64,000 nucleotides of DNA, taken from JAFIHK01 sp041441455. GTDB taxonomy: Bacteria; Bacteroidota; Bacteroidia; Bacteroidales; UBA932. The translations under genes and the position numbers were made by a program. The stretch's first letter is position 1. Each line of letters opens with the position of its first letter. The notes under the pieces are model-generated. The model had not been told where the DNA came from and did not search any database. It was given only the letters and a program-made list of their open reading frames with translations. This document shows, piece by piece, positions 44,785-52,397 of this stretch. The DNA lies in contig JASDTB010000045.1 in the NCBI GenBank assembly GCA_041441455.1, positions 1 through 64,000 on the forward strand, given 5' to 3'.

Positions 44785-46434
44785 ATGATAATTCTTTGGC
44801 TTGACATAAATTCTTCCTATTCTCACTCATCGTTGGCACTTCCCTCGCTTCATTCCCAATTGAGTAAAGAGCAGAAAAAAAAGCATGAATGGAGGGTTGT
44901 TCAAGGAACTACAAACAACGATCGAAACCAGATCATCTCTTTGATAATTAAGGAAAAACCAGACGTTATTTTATCTACTCTATGGCTATTCAATCATAAA
45001 TTTGTTACAGAGGTGCTTAGTGTTTACTCCTGCATCTGTGAGAAGACGAAAATTTTTCTAGGTGGACCAGAGTTCTTAGGAGACAATAGCCAATTTTTAG
45101 AGCAAAATCCCAATATAACTGCGGTCTTTAGAGGAGAAGGTGAAGAGATCTTTCCAAATTTTATTGATTCATTAGAAAATGATAGCTGGAGAGATATACG
45201 TGGTTTTTGTTACAAAGGCCCTTCGGGTTATCACGACAATGGAGAGTGTATTACAGAAGATTTTTGTTCATTAAAATTCCCCGAAGAGTCTGAGTTTTTT
45301 AGCTTCGACAAACCATTTGTTCAACTTGAAACCTCTAGAGGATGTTTTAATACATGTGCATTTTGCGTAAGCGGAAAAAAACAGAAAGTTGTTGATTTAG
45401 ATACAGAGACAATTGAAAAAAGGCTCCATGTATTTGCTAGAAATAACATAAAAGAGATTCGTATTCTAGACAGAACTTTTAATGCAAATGACAAACGAGC
45501 TGCTGAACTTTTAAAACTTTTTTCAAAATTCGAAGGCGTCTTTAATTTTCATTTAGAGGTTCATCCTGCGCTAATTGGTCCTCAAACCAAATCAGCAATC
45601 GAAAGTCTGCCCGAAGGGTTATTACATGTCGAAGCAGGAATTCAAAGTCTAAGAGATCATGTGTTACAAAAGTGTCAAAGAAAAGGAGATTCATTTAGAT
45701 CTACCGAGGGTCTCAAATATCTAAAATCGATAAGAAAATTCGAAATCCATGCAGATTTAATTTCAGGTCTCCCTGGCTATTCTTATAAAGATCTTTATGA
45801 CGATCTTATTACTCTAATGAAGATTGAATGTGATGAAATTCAATTAGAGCTTTTAAAACTACTTCCTGGAACACAATTAAGGAATTTAGCACATGATATC
45901 GGAATTAAATACTCTCCATTTCCTCCCTATGAGGTATTGGAGACTACATCGATCTCTTTTACAGAACTATCCGATAGTATGATCTTGTCAGAAATTACAG
46001 ATGTCTTTTACAACGACTCCCTATGGCGATATCTAATTACATCCCTACTGAAAATCAATCATCTCTCTTTAGAAGAGCTTAAGGAATTCCTCAAGACTTC
46101 TTCTTACAAACTTAAGGGCAACTCCTTAGAATACAAATGTTCCGTATTAGATAAATTTATAAAAGAGCACTACCCCACATTAATGCCATTAGTTACAGAA
46201 TTGTGGTTAATAAATGGATTGTCTACTAATAAAGGGGCAGGTTTAAGGGCACATAGATGGAAACAATGTGAAGGTGCTATTGAAAATCCAATATTTGATC
46301 CTCAAAAAAGAGAATCTCACTACTATCATATTGATTTTGGAGGACAAAAACGGACATGGCTTGAGTATAACAAGTCCGAAAACCAATATCGTCCAGTAAG
46401 AATTTTATCACATAATGCTATAAAATTAAAATAA
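44785..46434 (+). CDS. B12-binding-domain radical SAM protein with DUF4080
   Basis: A 549-residue radical SAM enzyme. The N-terminal B12-binding-like Rossmann domain (about 1-130, with LGGPEF) lacks the DxHxxG cobalamin motif. The [4Fe-4S] cluster motif is RGCFNTCAFC (C187, C191, C194), followed by the SAM-domain strand EIRILDRTFN. The C-terminal DUF4080 region (about 390-549) marks a widespread but uncharacterised subgroup. Reductive SAM cleavage would release 5'-deoxyadenosine, which the divergent operon appears able to process. Substrate unknown. Confidence 0.88.
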   Translation: MIILWLDINSSYSHSSLALPSLHSQLSKEQKKKHEWRVVQGTTNNDRNQIISLIIKEKPDVILSTLWLFNHKFVTEVLSVYSCICEKTKIFLGGPEFLGDNSQFLEQNPNITAVFRGEGEEIFPNFIDSLENDSWRDIRGFCYKGPSGYHDNGECITEDFCSLKFPEESEFFSFDKPFVQLETSRGCFNTCAFCVSGKKQKVVDLDTETIEKRLHVFARNNIKEIRILDRTFNANDKRAAELLKLFSKFEGVFNFHLEVHPALIGPQTKSAIESLPEGLLHVEAGIQSLRDHVLQKCQRKGDSFRSTEGLKYLKSIRKFEIHADLISGLPGYSYKDLYDDLITLMKIECDEIQLELLKLLPGTQLRNLAHDIGIKYSPFPPYEVLETTSISFTELSDSMILSEITDVFYNDSLWRYLITSLLKINHLSLEELKEFLKTSSYKLKGNSLEYKCSVLDKFIKEHYPTLMPLVTELWLINGLSTNKGAGLRAHRWKQCEGAIENPIFDPQKRESHYYHIDFGGQKRTWLEYNKSENQYRPVRILSHNAIKLK

Positions 46435-46461
46435 TAAATCACACTTTTACTTACTTATTAT

Positions 46462-46469
46462 TATATTCG
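46462..46469 (+). promoter_or_regulatory. Candidate -7 box for the ADP-forming acyl-CoA synthetase gene
   Basis: TATATTCG followed by C, one mismatch to TAnnTTTG, 19 bp before the ATG. It is the only candidate in the short gap after the radical SAM gene. Confidence 0.35.
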
Positions 46470-46488
46470 CACTCAAATTTCTTAAAAT

Positions 46489-48540
46489 ATGATAACAAAA
46501 GAGCTAATTTCACCTAAAAGCATTGTAATTGTCGGAGGATCAGAAGAATGCCACAAACCTGGAGGTAATGTACTAAAAAATCTAAAAGAGACTGGATTTA
46601 AAGGATCTTTGTATGTGGTAAACCCAAAAGCTGACCAAGTCCAGGGTATAAAAAGCTTCCGATCTGTTGAAGATCTTCCTCAAGTTGATATGGCAATACT
46701 TGCAATACCAGCCTCTTTATGTCCTTCTGCTGTAGATGTGTTGTGCAACAAGAAGTCATGTAAAGCAGTTATCATATTTTCCGCAGGATTTCATGAAGAC
46801 AGCAAAGAGGGAGCTGAATTAGAAGAACAAATTGTAAAAATTGTCAATAAAGCAGGAGCATCATTAATCGGTCCAAATTGTATTGGAGTTATGACTCCTA
46901 ACTACGCTGGAGTCTTTACCAAACCTATTCCAGAACTAAAAGAGGGAGCGGTTGACATTATTTCTGGCTCAGGAGCTACTGTAGTATTTATTATTGAGAC
47001 TGCAATGCAGCTTGGTCTTAAATTTTCTAATGTATTCTCTGTTGGCAACAGTGCTCAGATTGGTGTTGAAGATTTATTGAAATATCTTGACGAAACATAC
47101 GAACATGGAAAGAGTGCTCCAGTTAAGTTACTTTACATTGAGAGTATCTCTAAACCCGATATGCTATTAAAACATGCCTCTTCATTAATTAAGAAGGGAG
47201 CAAAGATTGCTGCTATAAAATCGGGATATAGCGAAGCTGGAAGTCGAGCTGCCTCATCACATACAGGAGCAATGGCAAGCCCAGACAAAGCAGTAACTGC
47301 TCTATTCAGAAAGGCAGGAATAATTAGATGCTATAGTAGGAATGAACTTGCAACTGTAGCCTCTGTATTAATGTATAATCAACCAAAAGGTAACAAAGTT
47401 GCAGTAATTACACATGCAGGTGGACCAGCTGTTATGCTAACAGATGTTTTATCTAGCAATGGTGTAAATATTCCTCATATTGAAGGAGAAAAAGCGAACG
47501 AATTGTTATCGAAATTATTCCCAGGTTCTTCTGTAGCAAATCCTATCGATTTCCTTGCAACAGGAACAGCAAGCCAGCTTGAGAGTATTATTGATGCTTG
47601 TGAAAATGACTTTGATGTAGATTCAATGGCTGTCATTTTCGGTTCACCTGGTTTAACCACAGTGTATGATGTTTACGATAAGCTTTTAGAGAAGATCAAA
47701 ACTTGCAAGAAGCCAATATATCCTGTTTTACCATCTGTGATGAATGTTAAAGATGAGATAAGCCAGTTTCAATCAAAAGGCGGAATCTCTTTTCCAGATG
47801 AGGTTTTATTCGGAAATGCCCTATCAAAAGTGATAAATTGTAAGGGAGTAGTAGAGGAGACACCACTTCCTCCTGTTGACCATAAAATGATAAGAAAGAT
47901 TATCGACTCTTCCGAAAATGGATATTTAACTCCCGAGAAAGTTCAGGCTTTAATGGATGCAGCTGGCATTAACAGAGCTAAAGAGATTGTTGTGACAGAA
48001 GTTGCTTCTCTTAAGAAAGGGGCAAAAGAGATTGGTTTTCCAATTGTTATGAAAGTTGTTGGACCTGTACACAAATCCGATGTTGGAGGAGTTGCTCTAA
48101 ATATTACTGACGAAGAGTCTCTAATAATGGAGTTCAACAGAATGATTAAAATTCCAGACACTAAAGCTGTCCTTATCCAGCCGATGTTATCTGGAACACA
48201 AATCTTCATTGGAGCCAAGCGTGAAGACAAATTTGGTCACTTAATACTTTGCGGTCTTGGCGGCATATTCGTTGAAGCTCTACACGATATAAGTTGCGGA
48301 TTGTCTCCAGTAACTAAAACTGAAGCTTCTGAAATGATTCAATCGCTCAGAGGATACAAACTCATTCAAGGAACGCGTGGACAAGAGGGAGTTAATGAAG
48401 TACTATTCAACGAAGCAATCAGAAGAGTATCTGCTCTATGTACCGCTGCTCCTGAAATTTTTGAGATGGATCTTAACCCACTACTTGGAAATAGCAAACA
48501 GGTAATAGCTGTTGATGCTCGAATAAGAATTGAAAAATAG
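46489..48540 (+). CDS. ADP-forming acetate/acyl-CoA ligase, alpha-beta fusion
   Basis: Converts acyl-CoA + ADP + Pi to acid + CoA + ATP (substrate-level phosphorylation). The 683 residues carry both subunits in one chain: CoA-binding domain (about 5-135, SIVIVGGSE), succinyl-CoA-ligase-like domains (about 145-460) with the phosphohistidine in AASSHTGAMASP (H258), and a C-terminal ATP-grasp (about 470-683, IVMKVVGPVHKSDVGGV and LCGLGGIFVE). It stands directly before the 2-oxoacid:ferredoxin oxidoreductase cluster, whose acyl-CoA products it can cash in for ATP, as in amino-acid-fermenting anaerobes. Confidence 0.93.
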   Translation: MITKELISPKSIVIVGGSEECHKPGGNVLKNLKETGFKGSLYVVNPKADQVQGIKSFRSVEDLPQVDMAILAIPASLCPSAVDVLCNKKSCKAVIIFSAGFHEDSKEGAELEEQIVKIVNKAGASLIGPNCIGVMTPNYAGVFTKPIPELKEGAVDIISGSGATVVFIIETAMQLGLKFSNVFSVGNSAQIGVEDLLKYLDETYEHGKSAPVKLLYIESISKPDMLLKHASSLIKKGAKIAAIKSGYSEAGSRAASSHTGAMASPDKAVTALFRKAGIIRCYSRNELATVASVLMYNQPKGNKVAVITHAGGPAVMLTDVLSSNGVNIPHIEGEKANELLSKLFPGSSVANPIDFLATGTASQLESIIDACENDFDVDSMAVIFGSPGLTTVYDVYDKLLEKIKTCKKPIYPVLPSVMNVKDEISQFQSKGGISFPDEVLFGNALSKVINCKGVVEETPLPPVDHKMIRKIIDSSENGYLTPEKVQALMDAAGINRAKEIVVTEVASLKKGAKEIGFPIVMKVVGPVHKSDVGGVALNITDEESLIMEFNRMIKIPDTKAVLIQPMLSGTQIFIGAKREDKFGHLILCGLGGIFVEALHDISCGLSPVTKTEASEMIQSLRGYKLIQGTRGQEGVNEVLFNEAIRRVSALCTAAPEIFEMDLNPLLGNSKQVIAVDARIRIEK

Positions 48541-48548
48541 CAAATGTG

Positions 48549-48704
48549 ATGTTTCTTAAAAAAATTACCAGCAAATTTAACAATCAAACATCTACTGTTC
48601 AGGCATTTATAATATTAATTATAATTTTAATAATCGGGATTGCACTAAGGTGGAACTACATAGTAGATAACATAATAAAAGGTTTTGATTACTTTTCTCA
48701 ATGA
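48549..48704 (+). CDS. Small single-span membrane protein, 51 residues
   Basis: A short ORF in the gap between the acyl-CoA synthetase and the VOR cluster. The N-terminus is basic and polar (MFLKKITSKFNNQ), a hydrophobic helix follows at about 18-34 (FIILIIILIIGIALRW), and the tail is amphipathic (NYIVDNIIKGFDYFSQ). The orderly charge distribution and a terminal stop just before the next promoter argue for a real gene. It starts 8 bp after the synthetase stop and should be co-transcribed with it. I do not recognise a named family, although short proteins with a similar LRW-x-I-x-GF tail seem familiar from Bacteroidetes. Coding status needs conservation evidence. Confidence 0.6.
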   Translation: MFLKKITSKFNNQTSTVQAFIILIIILIIGIALRWNYIVDNIIKGFDYFSQ

Positions 48705-48752
48705 AAAATTAACATTTTATAACAAATTATTTCATTTTTGGATATTTTAGTA

Positions 48753-48760
48753 TATTTTTG
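48753..48760 (+). promoter_or_regulatory. -7 box for the VOR/KOR operon
   Basis: TATTTTTG, a perfect TAnnTTTG match, 30 bp before the ferredoxin-subunit ATG in a very AT-rich stretch, so the match is less significant than elsewhere. Confidence 0.4.
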
Positions 48761-48790
48761 TAAAAATTTATAAACTTAAAATAATATAAT

Positions 48791-49012
48791 ATGGCATTAA
48801 AAGGAGCTATAGTAGTTGACACAGAAAGATGCAAGGGATGCAGTGTATGCCTTGTTAATTGTCCTACTAAAACTATTGCTTTGGCGAAAGAGGTTAACAG
48901 CAAGGGTTACAACTTTGCCTACATGGCCGCACCGGAAAATTGCACCGGTTGTACCAATTGTGCGGTCGTTTGTCCCGACACGGTAATAACTGTCTACAGA
49001 GTAAAAGTTTAA
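48791..49012 (+). CDS. vorD: 2-oxoacid:ferredoxin oxidoreductase, ferredoxin-like (delta) subunit
   Basis: A 73-residue 8Fe ferredoxin-like subunit. Two cluster motifs are visible: CKGCSVCLVNCP (about 14-25) and CTGCTNCAVVCP (about 50-61), each CxxCxxCxxxCP. It passes electrons from the TPP/[4Fe-4S] catalytic subunits to ferredoxin. It is the first gene of the four-gene cluster, followed after 22 bp by the alpha subunit. Confidence 0.93.
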   Translation: MALKGAIVVDTERCKGCSVCLVNCPTKTIALAKEVNSKGYNFAYMAAPENCTGCTNCAVVCPDTVITVYRVKV

Positions 49013-49034
49013 TTGAAATAACTGAAATTAAGAT

Positions 49035-50111
49035 ATGGCAGAAAAGATTTTATTAAAAGGTAACGAAGCCATCGCACTAGGTGCTATCCACTGTGGTTGC
49101 GACGGATATTTCGGCTACCCTATCACTCCACAGTCAGAGATTATGGAGACTCTTATGGAAGAGAAACCATGGGAAACTACCGGAATGGTAGTTCTACAGG
49201 CAGAGAGTGAAACCTCATCTATCAATATGGTTTATGGTGGTGCCTCTTGCGGTAAAAAGGTTATGACTTCATCAAGCAGCCCTGGACTTAGCTTAATGTG
49301 CGAAGGTCTTAGCTACCTTGCAGGTGCCGAGTTGCCTTGTCTTGTCGTTAACGTAGTTAGAGGTGGTCCTGGTCTTGGTACAATCCAACCCGGTCAAGGT
49401 GACTATTTCCAAGCTTGTAAAGGCGGTGGACATGGTGACTACAAAATGATTGTTCTTGCACCATCTTCTGCTCAAGAAATGTACGATTTCGTAGGTCTAG
49501 GTTTTGATCTAGCTTTCAAATACAGAATTCCTTCAATGATTCTTGCCGATGGTGTTGTTGGTCAAATGATGGAAAAGGTAGAACTTAAACCACAACAACC
49601 TAGATGGACAAATGAAGAGATCGTTAAGATGAGTTCTGATTGGGCTACAACTGGTAAGACTCCAAACAGAAAACAAAATGTTGTAACTTCTCTTGCTCTA
49701 GATGCTGTTGTTCACGAAGAGCTTAACCACAAACTACAACAAAAGTATGTTCAAATGGAAGAGGAAGATGTTCGTTTTGAAACTCTTCATTGCGAAGATG
49801 CAGAACATGTAATCGTAGCATATGGCTGTATGGCTCGTATCTGCGAAAGCACAGTTGAGCAAGCAAGAAAAGAGGGTATCAAACTTGGCCTTCTTCGTCC
49901 AATAACACTCTCTCCATTTCCTAGAAAAGAGATCGACAGACTTGTTCCACAACTTAAATCAATGATGTCTGTTGAGCTAAGCGCAGGTCAAATGCTAGAA
50001 GATGTTAAACTAGTTGTAAACGGACGTATTCCTGTTAATTTCTTTGGTCGTCTAGGCGGTATCGTTCCGTCTCCTGAAGAGGTTCTGGAAGCATTCAAGA
50101 AATCAATCTAA
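49035..50111 (+). CDS. vorB: 2-oxoacid:ferredoxin oxidoreductase alpha subunit (VorB/KorA type)
   Basis: Catalytic alpha subunit of 358 residues. LLKGNEAIALGAIHCGCDGYFGYPITPQ is the family N-terminus with the 2-oxoacid-binding YPITPQSE. QAESETSSINMVYGGASCGKK and the phosphate-site segment GPGLGTIQPGQGDYF follow. The C-terminal domain (VIVAYGCMARICE...GLLRPITLSPFP) matches domain II. Automated pipelines call this clade 3-methyl-2-oxobutanoate dehydrogenase subunit VorB, but 2-oxoglutarate:ferredoxin oxidoreductase (KorA) is equally possible; sequence alone does not decide. Confidence 0.9.
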   Translation: MAEKILLKGNEAIALGAIHCGCDGYFGYPITPQSEIMETLMEEKPWETTGMVVLQAESETSSINMVYGGASCGKKVMTSSSSPGLSLMCEGLSYLAGAELPCLVVNVVRGGPGLGTIQPGQGDYFQACKGGGHGDYKMIVLAPSSAQEMYDFVGLGFDLAFKYRIPSMILADGVVGQMMEKVELKPQQPRWTNEEIVKMSSDWATTGKTPNRKQNVVTSLALDAVVHEELNHKLQQKYVQMEEEDVRFETLHCEDAEHVIVAYGCMARICESTVEQARKEGIKLGLLRPITLSPFPRKEIDRLVPQLKSMMSVELSAGQMLEDVKLVVNGRIPVNFFGRLGGIVPSPEEVLEAFKKSI

Positions 50112-50129
50112 CTAAAAGCAGGAATCACA

Positions 50130-50891
50130 ATGGATATAAAAGATATTATCAAACCAGAAAACAGAGTTTATGCTAAAACTCCTGTTCTCACCAGCAATGT
50201 GATGCACTACTGCCCTGGTTGCTCACACGGAACAGTTCATAAACTGATTGCCGAAATCGTTGACGAAATGGGCATTCAAGAACAAACAATTGGAATATCA
50301 CCTGTAGGATGTGCAGTATTTGCATACAACTATGTTGATATAGACTGGCAACAAGCTGCGCATGGTAGAGCTCCTGCACTAGCAACCGCAACAAAAAGAC
50401 TTCATCCAGAAAAGTATGTATTCACATACCAAGGTGATGGTGACTTAGCTTCTATTGGAACAGCAGAAATTATGCATGCTTGTAACAGAGGTGAAAACAT
50501 TGTTGTAATTTTTATCAATAATGCAATCTATGGTATGACCGGAGGACAAATGGCTCCTACTACTCTTGAAGGAATGGTTACTGCAACTACTCCTTACGGA
50601 AGAAGAGCAGATCTAAATGGTTATCCTATGAAAATTACTGAACTTATCGCTCAGCTTGAAGGTACTTGTTTTGTTACTCGTCAATCTGTTCAAAATCCTG
50701 GTTCTGTAAGAAAGGCGAAAAAAGCAATTAAAAAAGCTTTTGAAAACTCAATGATGAACAAAGGAACCTCTTTTGTTGAAATCGTAAGCGCATGTAACTC
50801 TGGCTGGAAACTTAGCCCTGTTAAAGCGAACGAATGGATGGAGCAAAATATGTTTCCTTTCTATCAACTTGGAGATATTAAAGACAGATAA
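50130..50891 (+). CDS. vorA: 2-oxoacid:ferredoxin oxidoreductase beta subunit (TPP-binding)
   Basis: Thiamine-pyrophosphate-binding subunit of 253 residues. The first cluster-type cysteine pair lies in YCPGCSHGTVHKL. The TPP/Mg motif is GDGDLASIGTAEIMHACNRGENI with NNAIYGMTGGQ downstream (GDG...NN spacing normal). Conserved SPVGCAVF is present. It forms the active site with the alpha subunit, 18 bp upstream, and is followed after 14 bp by the gamma subunit. Confidence 0.92.
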   Translation: MDIKDIIKPENRVYAKTPVLTSNVMHYCPGCSHGTVHKLIAEIVDEMGIQEQTIGISPVGCAVFAYNYVDIDWQQAAHGRAPALATATKRLHPEKYVFTYQGDGDLASIGTAEIMHACNRGENIVVIFINNAIYGMTGGQMAPTTLEGMVTATTPYGRRADLNGYPMKITELIAQLEGTCFVTRQSVQNPGSVRKAKKAIKKAFENSMMNKGTSFVEIVSACNSGWKLSPVKANEWMEQNMFPFYQLGDIKDR

Positions 50892-50905
50892 AAAAGTAAA
50901 TCAAT

Positions 50906-51457
50906 ATGAAAGAAGAATTAATTATAGCAGGTTTCGGAGGTCAAGGTGTGCTCTCAATGGGTAAAATCCTTGCTTACTCAGGAATCATGCAGGATCAAGA
51001 AGTTACCTGGATGCCTTCATACGGACCAGAGATGAGAGGTGGTACTGCTAACGTATCTGTAATTATCAGTGATAAGAAGATCAGTTCACCTATCTTAAGC
51101 AGATTTGATTCTGCAATCATTCTTAACCAGCAGTCTCTTGATAAATTTGAAAGTCAAGTTAAGCCAGGCGGTCTTCTGATTTATGATCCAAATGGAATCT
51201 CTAGACATCCAGTTAGAAAAGATATTACGGTTTGTTCTATTTCGGCCGTAGATGAAAGTGCTGCACTTGGTAATTCAAAGGCTTACAACATGGTAGTACT
51301 TGGAGCTTACTTGAAAAAGAAGCCTATTGTTAGCCTTGAAAATGTAATCAAAGGGTTAAAGAAATCTATCCCCGAAAGACACCACGGACTTATTCCTATG
51401 AATGAGAAAGCCATACAAGTTGGTATGGAAAAGGTGGTTGACATTAACACTCTTTAA
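50906..51457 (+). CDS. vorC: 2-oxoacid:ferredoxin oxidoreductase gamma subunit
   Basis: Gamma subunit of 183 residues, which binds the CoA end of the complex. IIAGFGGQGVLSMGKILAYSG is the glycine-rich N-terminal signature. WMPSYGPEMRGGTANVSVII and the terminal NEKAIQVGMEKV complete the family pattern. It is the last gene of the operon, closed by a strong hairpin at 51478-51510. Confidence 0.92.
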   Translation: MKEELIIAGFGGQGVLSMGKILAYSGIMQDQEVTWMPSYGPEMRGGTANVSVIISDKKISSPILSRFDSAIILNQQSLDKFESQVKPGGLLIYDPNGISRHPVRKDITVCSISAVDESAALGNSKAYNMVVLGAYLKKKPIVSLENVIKGLKKSIPERHHGLIPMNEKAIQVGMEKVVDINTL

Positions 51458-51477
51458 ATTATTTTTTCAATATCTAT

Positions 51478-51510
51478 AAGCTCCCGCTTTTTAAAAGTGG
51501 GAGCTTTTGT
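51478..51510 (+). terminator. Intrinsic terminator of the VOR/KOR operon
   Basis: AAGCTCCCGC pairs with GTGGGAGCTT (one G-U pair), with internal CTTTT/AAAAG extension, and is followed by TTG-rich DNA. Its tail runs into the promoter of the zapA operon. Confidence 0.8.
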
Positions 51511-51541
51511 TGTATAATCAATTATTAATTTATTATCTTTG
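51510..51541 (+). promoter_or_regulatory. Promoter for coiled-coil protein-zapA(-RNA-rny)
   Basis: TTG (51510-51512), 21-bp spacer, TATCTTTG (51534-51541). The first ATG of the operon is 18 bp downstream. Confidence 0.6.
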
Positions 51542-51559
51542 CGAAACCAGAATTGGGTT

Positions 51560-51853
51560 ATGAGTGAAAATTATCAAATAGTAATAAACGGGCTTAAGCA
51601 GAAGATAGAGGTTATTATCTCTAGATACGAGCAAGTTATTGCCGAAAATGAAAAATTACGTACAGAACTCGATAACTGTAAGTACGAACTTGAAACCAAA
51701 ATAAGTAAAGAAAAGGAACTAGAAAAGAAAGTAAACAATCTACAGCTGGTTGAGGCATTCAAATCCTCTTCGGCAGATGTTAAGGAGGCAAAACAGAAGA
51801 TTGCCAGACTTGTAAAAGAGATAGACAAGTGTATTGCTTTATTAAATGATTAG
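51560..51853 (+). CDS. Coiled-coil protein upstream of zapA
   Basis: A 97-residue, highly charged protein predicted to be almost wholly coiled coil (heptad-like EKLRTELDNCKYELETK and LEKKVNNLQLVEAFK). No membrane segment or catalytic motif. Its length and position before zapA recall the small ZapB-like coiled coils of division loci, but I cannot show homology. A start 7 codons upstream (TTG) lies in the promoter and is rejected. The stop overlaps the alternative zapA start at 51846. Confidence 0.75.
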   Translation: MSENYQIVINGLKQKIEVIISRYEQVIAENEKLRTELDNCKYELETKISKEKELEKKVNNLQLVEAFKSSSADVKEAKQKIARLVKEIDKCIALLND

Positions 51854-51860
51854 CTGCAGT

Positions 51861-52154
51861 ATGGAACAACAATCAATTCATATTACTATAGCAGAGAGAG
51901 TTTACCCTCTTAGAATAGCTGCTCAAGATGAGGAGAAGATAAGAGCCGCTGCAAAGCTGATCAACGAAAAAGTTGATTTATACAGAAAGAAATATTCAAA
52001 TAGAGACATCCAAGATGCATTATCGATGGCTCTTTTACAGTTTGTTATTCGATTGCTAGAGGCTGAAAAAAGGGAAGAATCTTCTCAGATCATTGCAGAT
52101 CTTAAGTCTCTCGACCATCTTCTCGAAGAGTATATAGAGAACAATATTGCCTGA
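51861..52154 (+). CDS. zapA: Cell division protein ZapA
   Basis: ZapA promotes Z-ring formation by cross-linking FtsZ filaments. The 97 residues show the N-terminal beta region SIHITIAERVYPLRIAAQDEEKI, the AAKLINEKVDLYRKKY helix and a C-terminal coiled coil. Two starts are possible: 51846 (overlapping the previous stop codon region, ATGATTAG) and 51861. The second gives the family-typical N-terminus, so I choose it. It precedes the structured RNA and rny. Confidence 0.9.
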   Translation: MEQQSIHITIAERVYPLRIAAQDEEKIRAAAKLINEKVDLYRKKYSNRDIQDALSMALLQFVIRLLEAEKREESSQIIADLKSLDHLLEEYIENNIA

Positions 52155-52172
52155 AGCGCTGTTATTAAATAT

Positions 52173-52361
52173 AGCCGTCGGTCAAAAGCTCTTTGCCAAA
52201 ATCAACATTTTAAACATGCCGAGTGACCGACCTTCAAAAACAGGCCTTTTTACCCTTAGGGGGATTCCGTTTACGGGACGTTGGACGTTTGCGAAACCAA
52301 ATCGGAGCTCAAATCTTATTATTTAAGATTTTTGTTAAACAGCTGATCGACGGCTTTTTTT
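52173..52361 (+). ncRNA. Structured RNA between zapA and rny; candidate 6S RNA or rny leader element
   Basis: About 189 nt without a sensible ORF. An 11-bp closing helix pairs AGCCGTCGGTC (52173-52183) with GATCGACGGCT (52345-52355), followed by seven T. Inside are AGCTC/GAGCT (52187-52191 with 52305-52309), TTTG/CAAA, small hairpins at CCCTTAGGG and CCGTTTACGG, and the arm AAATCTT/AAGATTT (52311-52331). GTCGGTC (52177-52183) can instead pair perfectly with GACCGAC (52225-52231), and a local hairpin AGCTG-ATCGA-CGGCT (52341-52355) before the T-run can act as terminator. Size, shape and position next to zapA resemble 6S RNA; a switching leader of rny is the alternative. I am sure of the structure, not of the class. 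Confidence 0.6.
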
Positions 52362-52397
52362 AGAACAAAAAAACAACATATATATACCTAAAGACAG

